NCBI GenBank assembly: GCA_914767715.1
Contig: OU612065.1
Location: forward strand, 16,740,001 to 16,804,000
DNA from: Membranipora membranacea
Lineage: Eukaryota; Bryozoa; Gymnolaemata; Cheilostomatida; Membraniporidae
Length of the DNA stretch: 64,000 bases
Direction: 5' to 3'
Shown here: positions 11,931-24,301 of the stretch, piece by piece
Layout of the letters: each line of letters begins with the position of its first letter
How positions within the stretch are numbered: position 1 is the first letter of the stretch
Position numbers and translations under genes: made by a program
The notes under the pieces: generated by a model
Told to the model about the DNA's origin: nothing
What the model saw: only the letters and a program-made list of their open reading frames with translations
Database searches by the model: none

Positions 11931-12159
11931 AATGATCTTTTTTATCACTCTTTGATACTTGTAGATCCTCCTGTGGCAGGTTAAGGTTATAGTAAATGGT
12001 GAAAATCTGGTTATACGATCTATGACACGGGCTGATTACCGATAGACGAGCCTGAAAAAATACTGGAAACTTCAGATGAAGAAACGATTACTCTACAAGT
12101 ATCAAGTAAGTATGGTATGGGTATTTGTCATAAGCGGATGGCTCTTTTATGGAGATATG
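11931..12159. other. Intergenic, no feature recognised
   Basis: Possible 3' tail of the preceding LINE fragment. Nothing else is supported. Confidence 0.35.
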
Positions 12160-12720
12160 TTGCTGATGGCCATTTACCGGACACATTTGGCTCATCTGGA
12201 AGAATGGTTACAGCAAATATTACTGCTCAAACAAAACCCACCCGGATGGAGTTAATTTAGCAAACATTACTATTCCAAGCCTGTCTGGATGGGTTTGTTG
12301 CAGTTATAATGCGAAAAATGTGGCCGGTCCACCACAAATCTTTACGTTAAAGGTCCATCCACTCATGACAAATATCCATTTCACATTATATCAATTTCAA
12401 AGCTCGGCAGTCACAAACCAATCCTGTTGCAAATTTTGCAACCAGATGGCTTCATGGCAGATGTCAATTGTAAAACAGACCCATCCGGATGGCTATTTGG
12501 CAACCGTTGGACACCAAATAGGCGTCCTGATGGGTTTCTTTCACAGCAAACTCCACCGTAACAAAACCCATCTCTGTCTAAAGTGCATTTGCATCTGTTA
12601 CAAGCCAATCCTGTCCCATGAATTTTATGTCCGGTAGCGTTAAAAGCAACCGGAAGCCTATTTGTCCGTTGGGCAACCGACGGCTGCCAAATAGTAGGTT
12701 CTCATCGCAGAATAGCTATC
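12160..12720. repeat. Block of related CCGGATGG / CTATTTGGCAACC repeats
   Basis: Variants of the phrase ACCCATCCGGATGGCTATTT recur here several times with spacing of about 60 to 120 bp, together with inverted forms such as CCAAATAGGCGTCC, so parts can fold back. The open frames here simply traverse the repeats. A related copy lies at 6151-6216. Confidence 0.5.
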
Positions 12721-12839
12721 AGAGTCCGAGAGGACAAATTTAGCATATTGTTTGTACCTGGTTTTGGAAGTAGTTCATTGTGTTATGCGATTTTATCTCT
12801 GTTCGAACTCCACTGTTTTTGATGGCTATTGCACATTTG

Positions 12840-13290
12840 CCTCTAAGCGATCAACTTGCACTTCCAGTATGCCCGTTCATGTCTCCGGCCAAGTAAGCTC
12901 CTCAGTAGCACTGCAACAAACTGTCCAAAATCTGTCTTTGGCCTCCTCGTCACAGTCTTGCTGTTCGCATAGGCAGAAACGATGTTATATGTCTGCCTTT
13001 TGGTCACCAAGTTCAAATTGATAATCCCCTCAGATTTCCTGGTTACATGACTCATCCCACACCATTCCTTGGTCTTATCCCGCCACTGTTGTACAGCTTG
13101 ATGCCATCGTCAATGTCTCCTGTAGGCATATGTTACGCCTCACCATCGTATCAGCTATCTCTCTACTCTTATTTGTGAGTGTAGCAATTTTTAGGGCCGC
13201 TAGCTTGATAATCGTCTACCTCGCTCGCCTACTTTCCACAAGGTCCCCAACAAGGGAGATGCCTTGGCATAGTCTGGTTCTCTCTGGTTT
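12840..13290 (-). pseudogene. Degraded endonuclease domain of a LINE-type element (CFDP2-like)
   Basis: Minus-strand pieces in shifting frames resemble the endonuclease/exonuclease/phosphatase domain common in animal retroelement ORFs: TLTNKSREIADTMVRR, then ICLQET, a NGVG fragment, NIVSAYA, DEEAKDRFW and the core GDMNGHTG. The order matches intact relatives, but at least three frameshifts and two stops interrupt it. No matching RT follows on this strand, so it is an isolated fragment. Confidence 0.7.
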
Positions 13291-14469
13291 TATGACAGTC
13301 TGTGGCATAGTTTTTCCGGCCGGATGCTCTGCCTGTCGCTGAACCCGTCTCTATCCAGGATTGGGACTGGCTGAGTCTGGCACAGGATTGTACATTCCTC
13401 AAGCAAATTTTTCATAATATCATAATATCTACAAAACAACCGCCTCTATTGCAGAAATAACTGTTGGTCTTGTTCTTGACTTTTTTGCTAGTTTTCATAT
13501 TTTATCCTGCCCCCTACCTGTTCCAGCTAAGAATTGGTCACTCGCCATAGCACACCAGGACATGTAGGTATATACATAAAGTACATAATTATTTTGCTTT
13601 ATTTTTATCAGATCCTATGCGGAGAAAATTAGTTGTGCATTTGGCTGCGACTTGAGATGATTTCCACCAATCTACATCAGGTTTGTTAAGTTATCATGAA
13701 CGTGAAAAATACCACTTGCCTTTGCCCCATAAGTGAGCCAAGAAGGTACAATATGAGGATTGAAAAAAAACAAAGCTGAAAGACATAATGCATATGGTAA
13801 TTCGCAGTTGGGCAGTAAAAATATTGACATTGAATGTACATCATATCAACTACCCTTGCGGATAAACTATTATGGTATCAAGTTTCAATCAAGGTAATTT
13901 GGTACCGAAAAACATAATATGTCCTGATTGGGAGGTCTGCATCAACCCATCACCCTATCCCTAATGACAGGATACCAGTGCTAAGATGAGAAAGTGTCCA
14001 TCTGTTCATCTTCACACTATTTCAGAGTGACCTACAATGCTGGTTGGTAAATAGAAGTGATATGTACGGGGATGTGACCTACCATCATGCCTACCGCGTA
14101 TTGAGATATGGTATGTACAAAGGTGTTACTTTCATTTTCATTCCATAAGTACTGTAACCAAAAAATAGCTTCTCTCTGTGGAAGTGTTTATATTTCTATT
14201 TATTTATAGCAATCAGCAAATTTTTTTCCCCTGAAAGAAAGTATTTTTACAATCACAATACCTAAATTTGTTGTCAGTTGTTATAAGTTTTGATAGCACG
14301 AGGTCCTGGGTTCAATTTCCCCTCTTGTTATGAGAGATCTCCCTGCTCATATCCCATAACACGCCGAGCAACATAAACCAACACCAACTGAACTGACTCA
14401 AAAGTCGCCACTTCTCTAACGGCAACTCTACAACTATACTGTGTGGAACATTCTTAGTCAACCGACATC
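13291..14469. other. Intergenic, no gene recognised
   Basis: AT-rich DNA without a supported frame. A B-box-like GGTTCAATTTCC occurs at 14309-14320, but no A box stands at the right distance. Confidence 0.4.
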
Positions 14470-15380
14470 AAAGAGGATGTCTATCAGTAATAAACCTATT
14501 AAGACAAGAAATTTCAAAAGTTGAAACTTGGTGCATGGCCAACAGGCTCACTCTAAATTATTCAAAAACGTTCCAAGTTATTTTTAAATCGCCAAAAAAG
14601 CAAATTGTTTTGGCGGAATATAAAATTGATCTCAGCTGTAAAACACAATTTTTTAGGCATTATTCTTGACTCTAATATAACTGATATGAATCACCTCGTG
14701 GACCACTGCCGAAAATTCAACCTAATTTTAACATTGATTAGGGCAGCTCTCCCTTATTTTGATAGCAAAACAATGGTTGACCGGTATTACCGTTGTTTTT
14801 ACCCACATTTAATTTAAAAACCTGAATTCTGGGGCCATGCCACGACACAGATCTCCATTCCATTTCAGTTTCCATTCTTCAAAAAAAGTATGTACATGTT
14901 ATTCTGAACAAAAAACCCAGAGAAAATGTCACATCATTTTTAAAACATAAGGAATCATGTGAATTCAAATGCTATTTTAATTTTGTACTTTAAAACATGC
15001 TCAACTACTAAAAAAAGCCAACCGATCGGGATGAGAGGTCCTTGTTGTGCACTCGCTTGTCACTGTACAACAAGCACCTAAAGGGGGTGGAGATGGGGTC
15101 TCAGACTTGTGTGCCCGCGCGCCTGGCTCCCTGTCTTGGGGACAGTGATGACTGCAGCTGGAAGGGGCACTTGTCCTGTACGTGTGTCTCGTATTTGACC
15201 TTCAAGCTTTACAATTGGGCTGTCTACGCTCTAGCGCAGGCTATAAGACTGTCCCTTTGCTTTTGACATATTTCTATTGCAATTATCTACATTTTTTGAT
15301 TTAATCTTTTTTTGCCTTTCTCTGAGTCTTACTCAATTGAACTTTATCTATATATGTTATCAATTTTATCTCTAGCAATA
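14470..15380 (+). pseudogene. LINE reverse transcriptase C-terminal fragment plus 3' tail
   Basis: Starting around 14480, frames give LLRQEISKVETWCMANRLTL followed by NYSKT, then NFLGIILDSNI and YYRCFYPHLI with an EFWGH block, the order seen after the catalytic motif of non-LTR RTs. Frameshifts occur near 14640 and stops near 14816. The following sequence to about 15380, including an AATAAA near 15377, looks like an untranslated tail. The upstream palm domain is absent. Confidence 0.7.
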
Positions 15381-16159
15381 AACACACATGAAAGAAAAAA
15401 TTGTCTAACAGTCTTCGAGTTAGGGTGTCAATTACCTTTCTGAAATGTGCAGTCTCACACCACTACCCTCCCTCATATCGGACAAGGGATAGAAATACCC
15501 ATATAGATAATTATGACAAACCTATACACAAAATGACCTAATGACCTAATTTTACACTAGTACCCACTCGGTAGCTAAAACTACATGCATCTTTAGTGGC
15601 TAGTTATTGCATAGCACCTTTTACGTGATAATCCCATAATAACCTAATACTAATAGTTATTTTTCTGGCTGCTTTGCGATGCCAATCAATGTTGCAGCTA
15701 GCTTTCTGGATATTGTAATCTTTATTTCTTTTTTAGACTGCCATAGAAAGACAGAGCATCTTAAAGAAACTCAGTACCATTCACCAGCTACAAGCAAACA
15801 AATAACCACACCTGCTGAAGCATCAGTGTTGTGATTTAAAAAACATTTATGGGCGTTGTAGCCATTTATAATGATTTAAGAACGAGGATTTATATTTTGG
15901 TCCATTTCCATAATTTTTATATAATCCCCATAGGGGAAAATGGAACTCTATCCTCTGTGCTCCCATAGATCTCAGCCAAACCTCAAATGTATTTTCCGGT
16001 AGTTATTTATTCCTCTCCCTGAGAATAAAGCTTAAAATTCATTTTATACGATTATTTTATTAATGGTGTATTTTGATAAAGTATAACAGCTTCAATACAA
16101 TTTAATGAGTGATGGATAACCAAAATTTTGTCTTTTTTAAACCAAGGACTAAGCAACTT
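15381..16159. other. Intergenic, no gene recognised
   Basis: No supported ORF or repeat. Confidence 0.4.
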
Positions 16160-16960
16160 CCTAATAATATGCAAGTTGCGATTGTTATCAATATCCAGCG
16201 CGTTTGGTGCTGTTTTGCTCCAGGAATCTGGTAGAGATATCTGGCAACCATTGGAATATGCCTCGCGTAAGATGACTGACACTTAGACGCGCTCTTCGAT
16301 GGTAGAGAAGGAAACTCTTGTCATCATGTGGGCAGTTTGACTAGTATATGATAGGTCGAAAGTTTGAAGTTGAAACGGTCCATAAACCCTTGGTACAAAT
16401 TCTAGGTGGTAAAGATCTGAGTGATCTACCACCGAGGGTGCAAAGGTTCAAAATGAGGATAATGAGGTATGGATATAAAAATTTTGGTGTTAAGATGTTT
16501 GTTGCCGATAGTTTGAGCCGACCCAACGAGGCTTAGAGTGCAGCCAGTGTGAAGCACTGTGCAGCTGTTGAGTACTATATTGACAGTATTTGTGAGGACT
16601 TAGTCCCTGATATACATGAAATAGAGGCGTTTGAAGCCACCGTGACTGACGAAGTCGCAGTTAAATTCAAGCAGTATATGGTCGAGGGTTAGCGAAGAAA
16701 CAAGCAGTCATAAATTGCCCGGGTACAAAGGTTGTCTCATGTTTAATGATAGACTTGATGTACCTGCTAGTTTGCGTAGTGCCTATATTGCACATGCACA
16801 TGCTGGACACCAGGGTACTGCTAAACCTGCAGAGCTGCTCGACAGGTAGTCTGGTGGCCGAGCTATCACCCAACGACAAATTTTTGTCAATTTTAGCTCT
16901 TGCTTTTGGCCTGAGTCCCGCAGCAATTGATCTCGGGAATATGCTGTGCAGCTAAAGCCA
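16160..16960 (+). mobile_element. Ty3/gypsy pol fragment (RNase H and integrase zinc finger), broken
   Basis: The first part reads as the end of a retroelement RNase H domain: AFGAVLLQES, LEYASRKMTD, VEKETLVIMWA, then after a frameshift FEVETVHKPLVQILGG, PPRVQRFKMRIMRY and MFVADSLSRP (to about 16525). A linker follows, and near 16745-16850 an integrase H2C2-like segment with SLRSAYIAHAHAGHQGTAKP and, in another frame, VVWWPS. There are at least two frameshifts and several stops. No LTRs, protease or RT were found nearby, so this is an internal fragment of a K02A2.6-like element. Confidence 0.78.
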
Positions 16961-18745
16961 AGCTTCTTTCAGATTGTCTGCTCCACAACCCGTAGCAGAC
17001 AACTCCAATTTGTACTATAATGGACATTCTGATGCGTTAAAAGTGCTCAGATAGCTGTATATGCATGTTTGAGGCATCACATCATCAAATTCCTTACAAA
17101 CATTATCAAACAAAAGTGAATAGCTGTAATGTGATGCCACAAACTCGCACTTGCAGCCATCTAAGGAGTAAGAACCTAAATTATGTTCGGGTATACATAA
17201 AAAAGTATCATGTGAAATTGCTTTTATAAACATAGTTTTGGCAATCAGACATTACATGTATTTCGTCTGCCGCATTATGGGCATTGATTTTTGCTTATTG
17301 AAATATTATAGGAGAACTACTGATCTTTCAATTCCAACACATCTCACCATGTCGTAAAATACAACCTCATTAAATGACAATTGATATCTGAAACCTGGGA
17401 ACTTGAATTGTTTTTCATATTATTTATGTTAATGATGGCCTTCTCCAATGGATTTGCCCCGGTTTTGGAGCACCTCTACAACATCAAAAAATATACTACA
17501 TCAGGGTATTATGTTATATTCGCTGCAGGGTGCCAAAGTATAGCGTTATGTGGTCTAGAAAAAATTGAGAGAAATTGAATTGAATTCAATGCACTCCACT
17601 GTGCAATCAAAATGGTTTTGACGCCACCACCAGCATCATTTGCGACGCAGCAAACAGCAGAGTTGTCGAGTTAAGTTGGTGATACTGTTTACCTGAAATG
17701 ACCCTTGCAAAAAATCTTCATGTATTAAAATGAGCAACCAGATACACTACTCCGGCTTGAGCTTCTTGAAGACCTGTTCATGGTTTCGTTCGATCCAATG
17801 AGTAGATTTGATTCTTGCAATTTTAGCGTTGTTCTAGTATCGCGTTTGATTTTTATTAGTTTCTTTGATCTTGAAATCTACAAATACACTCACACCAGTA
17901 CCTTGTGATTCAAATTGATATGATAAGTTATACCATGGTTCTATAATCAAATGACGATTGGTAAATGATACATCTTCAACTTGGCAACTTTTTCAGCTAG
18001 TGTTGCTGAATCTATTGATTGCAGAGATCATCATAAATAGAGTTTCTGCTTCCAAAAATGATCTAATTTTCAATATACACGCCTCCGTATATTTAAAATT
18101 AAACAATAAAATGAAACAGATCAGAGCAAAAATCGGCAGCAACAATGTTTCCTTCATGTCAAGCAAGTTCATATTCAAACAAGAAAAGAAATGTAGGAGC
18201 GCTCATATCAGGTTCCTTGACCAGAAAGCTCACCATCAAGGTTTCAAACAGATTGTCTTAGTTTAATTGTGCCCTGTCAATAATTACTGCAATTACATGC
18301 ATACTTTTAGCACAGAACTCGCCTGTCGTAAATTCATGATCACTCTGTTTGGACAATTCCAACAGTAAACGGGGATGATGCTGTTATGATATAAAAAATA
18401 CAGATCCGCAGCACTAGTACTCATGAGTTTGGTCTTGTCAGGCTCTAGATTTTTCAGTTCACCAACTCAACATGTAACTACCCCCAATAGCTGTGACATC
18501 TGTAGGGGTAACAGTATATTGTTAACAGTGATAACATGGCAAATCTGAAAACACTCCGCATATTCATTACCATGTTGACTGATATAAACAAGGTGCCCCT
18601 CCTCAATATTTAATTTATATCTCAAAAACTTAATAAACATAATTCCTACATCTCAACTTTTGGTAACCTATCACATTCATTCATAAACATGATCTAGGGA
18701 AACCCAATTAGTTCATTGTTGTAGAGTTAAGTTTCATATAAATAC

Positions 18746-18776
<31 letters not shown>

Positions 18777-19928
18777 GACATACAAATCTATAACAGAGGA
18801 ACATGTATGGTCCTTGAATCATTCTGCTCCTAACTGATAAGGGGCCAAAACTCTGAATTCAAAACATGGGAAAAGGACCTCTTATTTAATGAAGGTAAAA
18901 TAAAAACATCATATGTAGATTGATTTTATCAATTAAATATGTTTTCACTGTTCAATTATATTGGATCAGTTTTTACCCAGTTCAGAATATGTTTGAACCG
19001 GTTACCTTATTTCCAAACAGTCTCATGACTATTTTTATGTACTTAGGAATAGAAGCGATACAATTTTTTGCAGGTGATTTTTAGAGTGGCTGAGCTACAT
19101 TAGAGAGTGTGCCTATCTCTGAAACTTTTCTCTCAGAGACTATGATGACACAAACTGTTGATTTAGTGTTTAAAAAACTCATTGATTATACTATTATAAT
19201 TGCAGTCACATTAAAAAACATGAACACTGCTTAACAATATAATAATTGTGTACCATCTTTTCGCCTGCAAAAAGAGGCATTTTACCGCTTAAGTCACTAA
19301 AGTTGACAAGCTATTCATAATAATTCTAAGCTAGATTTTTCATTTAACTCGTGATAAGTATCAATGAAAACGATTTATATTGATAATGTTGAATGCTCAA
19401 TGTCTAGAAATCAAAAATTTTGACAAGTGTTTTTAATAATGAATTTTTATTATTATAATTATCAGCTAGTTGTCTATCCATGGAGAGAGAGGAGACAACT
19501 GGTGTATGATTAAAAAGCATTAAAATCGCTATCTGATTATTCCGCCTGTAACATGTCAAATTGCAAGTCATATTGCTTTTTGCATGATGGAACCATATTC
19601 TGAATGGACAATTTGGAAATGAATTTGTCTAAATTGAAAGACTAAAGGAGCGAGGATTTTGAGCAACGTTTGTTTGTCAGGATTTTTCTAAAAAGGCTTC
19701 ACCACTCGGCAGCAACAGCCGGCATAACGATAACCAGCGTGAAATTATCAGATCTGTATTTCAACAGTAACTTTGCCGTTCGATATGCTGTCCAACTGTT
19801 AGTTTCAACTGTGTCCCCAATCTTACAAAAAATATCATATGAGAGAGTTTGATGGTGCAGGCAGTGTTGCGTACTAAATGCATTTTAAGTACTCAGTTCC
19901 ATTAAACACTCATACAACTTCCTGAGGT

Positions 19929-20050
19929 GCAATGGGTGTTATAAGACCTGTGGCAGGTGCTGTATGGAACACAACAAAACTGTATAGGCCTTGAGTGCTG
20001 TAAGACGTGTCCCATACAGCACAGGCCACACGCCTTACAACACCTGTTGC
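19929..20050. repeat. Imperfect hairpin repeat, about 39-bp arms
   Basis: The left arm 19929-19967 (GGGTGTTATAAGACC ... GTGCTGTATGG) pairs with 20012-20050 (CCATACAGCAC ... CTTACAACACC) with several mismatches and a spacer of about 44 bp that holds a further related copy. It is likely a decayed MITE. Confidence 0.55.
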
Positions 20051-20374
20051 CAGCGCCTGTTTTTAATGCCCATTCAGAACAGCATAAACTTTTGTAATGC
20101 AAATTCCATCGGTTATTAAAAATGGCATGATGCTAACTTTTGTCAAGGTTGATAAATCCCATGAGAAGATAAGGCATATTGCCAAACCTATCTTAAATGG
20201 TTGAGCTCAAGTGTATTACTAACTCATTGGTTCATTGATAACAGTTGGGTTTTGCTATGATTCCCACTCTCCCTGTATTCTCTTTTTTATTATAGGGAGT
20301 TGCCTTTTTTTGGAGTTATCAATTGTCAGTTGGGGCGAAACATAATATGGGCATTGAGTATAGGCAGGAGCAGC

Positions 20375-20460
20375 GGACTAAAGACCCAAAAATCAGCGGA
20401 ACATAGACCCATACGGAACATAGATCCGAACGGAACATAGACCTGCACCCGTTTTCTAAT
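20375..20460 (+). repeat. Dispersed repeat with three CGGAACATAGA copies
   Basis: AGCGGAACATAGACCCATA, ACGGAACATAGATCCGA and ACGGAACATAGACCTGCA follow each other. A related segment lies inverted at 10045-10125. It is a dispersed element carrying a short tandem motif. Confidence 0.55.
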
Positions 20461-21820
20461 CAGGTACGCAGGTGGTATTGTTTTTTTAGCATTATTTTCT
20501 CTCAAAAACTCCCTTAACCTACAGCTAATATCTAGAAACCCTCATCAAACAAACTTACTTGTATTTGTTTAGTCCATAAATAACTTTAATTCTCCTTTCT
20601 AGGCACACAATAGTGCTGGCTATAGATTGTAAGTAGAAGAATTAGGGACTCGGAACTTGCTTGCTCTAGTGCTGGTTTTCAGTCACACTCACTGTCAGTC
20701 ATAAGTCAGTCTATCTTGTCTTACTTACTAAATCTCCAGCAATTATTTTCACTTATCAGCTTACAGTGTCTCTTCATAATTTCTATTCAATGAATTAGAG
20801 GGGGTTCATCAGTCTTCTGTTGACAATCTATTGAATGGATAATATTAATTGTTGATAGATAATTACTTCAATCAATCAATTCATGTTGGTATGATTATAA
20901 ATTATATGAGGGATAGAGTAATTATTCCTTCAATGATTTATGATAAGTTTGAGGGTAAAATCAAGGAGCATTCCTTGAGTCCTTGGTAAAATCTAGCTCT
21001 AGAGTCTGTATGTGTTATCATGTGAGTAATACTCCTATACATCACCTCTGTTTACTCAATGCCTCGGTTGGTAAAGTTTCATGACAGGTTTCAAGCGGTA
21101 TACGGCTTAAAACCCTACACTGGATGCTTTACTAAGACAAAGTTTAATTATCACATGGCTCAACATTATCGCATACTTGATGTTTCAATCAGACAATTTC
21201 GTTCCCGAATCCCTCACTCAGAGTGTGTACAGCTCCGTCAATAATTGAGTGATTTGTGAGTGAGAACCTAGCAAATAATACTCTCTCACTGAGTGAGCGA
21301 TCATATTGCGATATCGGCTGTTTTAATTGAAAGACCCCCAGATGACTTATAGTGCTGTAACTTGTACAATGATTTATGAATGATCTTAGAGGGAAACACC
21401 TGCTTCAAATTATAATGCTCCCAGGTAATACTAATACACATAATCAATTATGGTCATTATGAAATTGGTACCTATCTTTTAAAATGTTGGTTGACTTCGA
21501 CAACCCACTCAGCCCTAGCCCACCAATCCACCATTCACCAATTTACGCTCAACCCTCATTCTTCCCGAAGAAGGCTGCTGGCTCTGAGGGGAGACTGATG
21601 GCCCTGTTACTTCTTGCTTCGAGTGGTGTAGAAGTTCTGTCGGGTACTTTGGAACAAGTATGTGGCATCAAGAAGTAGTAAAGTTCAAAATATGGTCCTA
21701 GAAGGGTCTGCTTTCAGTTCTTACTGGACAAACCAAGCTACATCGCATAATACTTTAAGTTAGCTTATTTTCATTACAGGCCCTCGTGGATTTACATAAC
21801 GTTCAACTACCTCTGTGAAT

Positions 21821-23001
21821 ATGTCAAGTTTCCAGCTCACACCGAACAGCAGTGTCTTGTTACTCTGGTCTTCTGATTGTAATCCAGAAGATGTGAAAAA
21901 GTATGCTGAGGAGCTCGGAAAAGACCATCAACTACAACTAGAAAATATGGAGAGACTTCAGATGGGTGAGTCTCATTGCTGATTGTACATTAATGTCACT
22001 ATTTGCCTCACCTCTAGATTGTTGAGAGGTCTTGGAATGTATTCAAGTCCAGAAGCATCCGTTCTCTAAGGTATCAGGTTAACAACTAAGGTTGAAACAA
22101 AATATTATGGGTAAAATGTAGGGCCGAGAGGATACCACGTCCTGTAGCCTACAATTACTATCCAACTTATGACCTCACACCTCTATCCACTTTGCTGTCT
22201 CTTAGCTCAATATGATTTCTTTGGTGTTTGAATCATCTCATTGCTATTTTAGCGAATCATGAAAACAGTACATTCGATAGTGCGCTGTGTGGAGTAATCC
22301 CCCCTTCAGCCTCACATTCAGAACAGCTGCTAGCTGAAATACTGCGTATTTTGAAACCTGCTGGAAAGCTTATCCTATCAGAATCGGGAGATATCAGCTC
22401 GATACTTGCTAAGCTTAAGCTGACTGGCTTCCTTCAAGGTCAACAGGTACTTGACTTGTTTATATCTGATTGTTTACGATATGTGACAGCAAGTGACATA
22501 TAGTCATATACTACCGTATTCGATTTGTTATGCTCTTGAGGGATATCATTGTACTGACTTGACTGCTAAAGTGTAACATGGTGATGCGCTGCAGTTTGAG
22601 CTTTGTATTACTTTGTTGACAATAATTAGTTACCAATTAATCATATTTGCAGGTTGAAGATGCAAATAGACCACTATTTTCCGCCACCAAACCGGAATAT
22701 GAAGTTGGGTCAAGTGCTCAACTGAAACTTTCCTTTGCAAGTAAGGACCAGATACTATATCATCTTACTTTTAGATAGCAATGTTCTCCTCTCACAGGGT
22801 TCGATGCTCATTATTGATTAAGTAGACCTCTCTGGAACCTTCCATTTCCATGATTTCCAATTGAAAACCTACACATGGATTATATTGTCTCCCCCTCAAC
22901 CAAATTTGTTGCAACTGATATGTTGTTGATATGTATTCGATAAAAACTACAAAGGTAGTATTCACTTAGTTTTATCCATAGAATCATTATATTATATATA
23001 C

Positions 23002-23032
<31 letters not shown>

Positions 23033-24301
23033 AACTCTATGGTTTTATCACTTTATAAATAGTACCTGTCATTATATTAAAGCATATGACACTGCACCTC
23101 ATGGGCGTCTTTATTAATACAGAGAAGCCAGTGAATGGTGACGCTAAGCCTGCAGCTGTGTGGTCATTAGACACTGCTGATATGTTAGACGATGACCTTG
23201 AACTTATTAATGATGACGACTTGCTTGATGAGGACGATCTCAAGAAGCCTGACCCAGCCTCACTGAGAGGTAAGCTAGGATAAAGTGATAGTATGTATAT
23301 TTTGGACAAAATGTGTTGCCAATAAGTTTGTAGGTGTTCAATGTGATTAGCGGGATTCACACATGTGACGTTGACCAAGTATGTATATAGCGGTGTGGCC
23401 TTTTACTGATTTTTTCACGAGTTCTATTGGGCACCAGGGCTGTCTTCTTTGCATGAAACTTTCTATCAATGGATGTGGGTTTTCTTTACAGCTGCTTGTG
23501 GTCCCGGAACAGGAAAAAAGAAAGCTTGCAAGGGTTGTACTTGTGGACTTGCTGAGGAGCTGGATGGAAATAGCAGTGGCGTCAAGTTGAAAACAAAAAC
23601 TGTCACCTCTGCTTGCGGGAGTGTAAGTTGAGATCCCATGTAGCTTCTTTATTGCTGTGTATATTTACAGTAGTAGGTTCCCAGTTCCTTAAGTTAATCA
23701 AGTTAAATCACACTCACAAACATGAGCATTTAAATGAGTGTGGTCGCTCGTTGTGGAGATAAAGGAGGTGAAATTACTTATGTTGTTGAGTGGGATTTGA
23801 GACAAGCTAATATGCTGGCTCTAGGCAAGGACCAATCAGTGTCAGAGCCAACACCTATTGAAGCGTTTATGGTGTATCAATGGACTTGTATGTGATTGTG
23901 TCAAAATCCTCAGGTAATTTGGAGTCGTCCTTGCTCTGAAGTTCCAAGAGGGGACAAATCATACATGTAAAGCATGACTTTATATTGACACCAATACGAT
24001 GAGTAACAGGTCTTCCTTGATGACACTAACACCATGATTGACCAACATCTTATTTTCACCCAGCCATGAGAGAATGATTTTACTTACAATATTGGTCTAC
24101 CTGCTTATATGAATAAGGAAAAGTATATACATGTAGGTATATAGATCATTTAACCCTGGATAATCTCCATTTGTTCTATTTATACAGTGCTATCTGGGAG
24201 ATGCATTCAGATGCTCATCCTGCCCATATCTTGGTATGCCTGCATTCAAATCTGGAGAGAAAATACAACTTACCAACAGACAGCTTAATCCAGACAAGTG
24301 A
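21821..24301 (+). CDS. CIAPIN1: Anamorsin (cytosolic Fe-S assembly electron carrier), 6 exons, 272 aa
   Basis: With the diflavin reductase NDOR1, this protein passes electrons to the cytosolic iron-sulfur assembly pathway; it also has anti-apoptotic links and partial mitochondrial intermembrane localisation. Coding exons 21821-21965, 22253-22446, 22653-22740, 23123-23269, 23492-23622 and 24188-24301 join in phase. The N-terminal methyltransferase-like domain lacks an obvious SAM motif, as in the family. A linker with [20 protein letters not shown] and KKPDPASLR follows. The first cluster motif has Cys194, 204, 207 and 209 (C-X9-C-X2-C-X-C, one residue longer at the first spacing than the human protein as I recall it). 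The second is Cys233-X2-Cys236 and Cys244-X2-Cys247 within CYLGDAFRC. The human protein is 312 residues; the linker is shorter here. It is convergent with SLC25A19. Confidence 0.95.
22985..23029. repeat. TA microsatellite in CIAPIN1 intron 3
   Basis: About 40 bp of alternating TA with small interruptions. Similar tracts lie near 9795-9815, 18749-18776 and 31138-31170. Confidence 0.8.

Larger units (their letters stand above)
16961..21780. other. Large gene-poor interval with simple repeats
   Basis: Nothing here has convincing coding signal. Short frames at 17381-17578, 17958-18266, 19670-19852 and 21059-21244 lack recognisable domains. Contents include a TA microsatellite (about 18749-18776), an imperfect hairpin (19929-20050), a dispersed repeat (20375-20460) and, at the right edge, an acceptor (ttacag, ending 21780) that starts the exon carrying the anamorsin ATG, so a 5' untranslated exon of that gene must lie in this interval. 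Confidence 0.45.

Noticed and set aside
12752-13021. 89-codon plus-strand open frame
   Set aside because: It is the complement of the degraded endonuclease fragment on the minus strand.
14281-14325. B-box-like GGTTCAATTTCC suggesting a tRNA
   Set aside because: No A box at the proper distance and no acceptor stem pairing.
21484-21678. 64-codon open frame upstream of anamorsin
   Set aside because: Not in continuity with the anamorsin frame and no family similarity; at most untranslated leader sequence.
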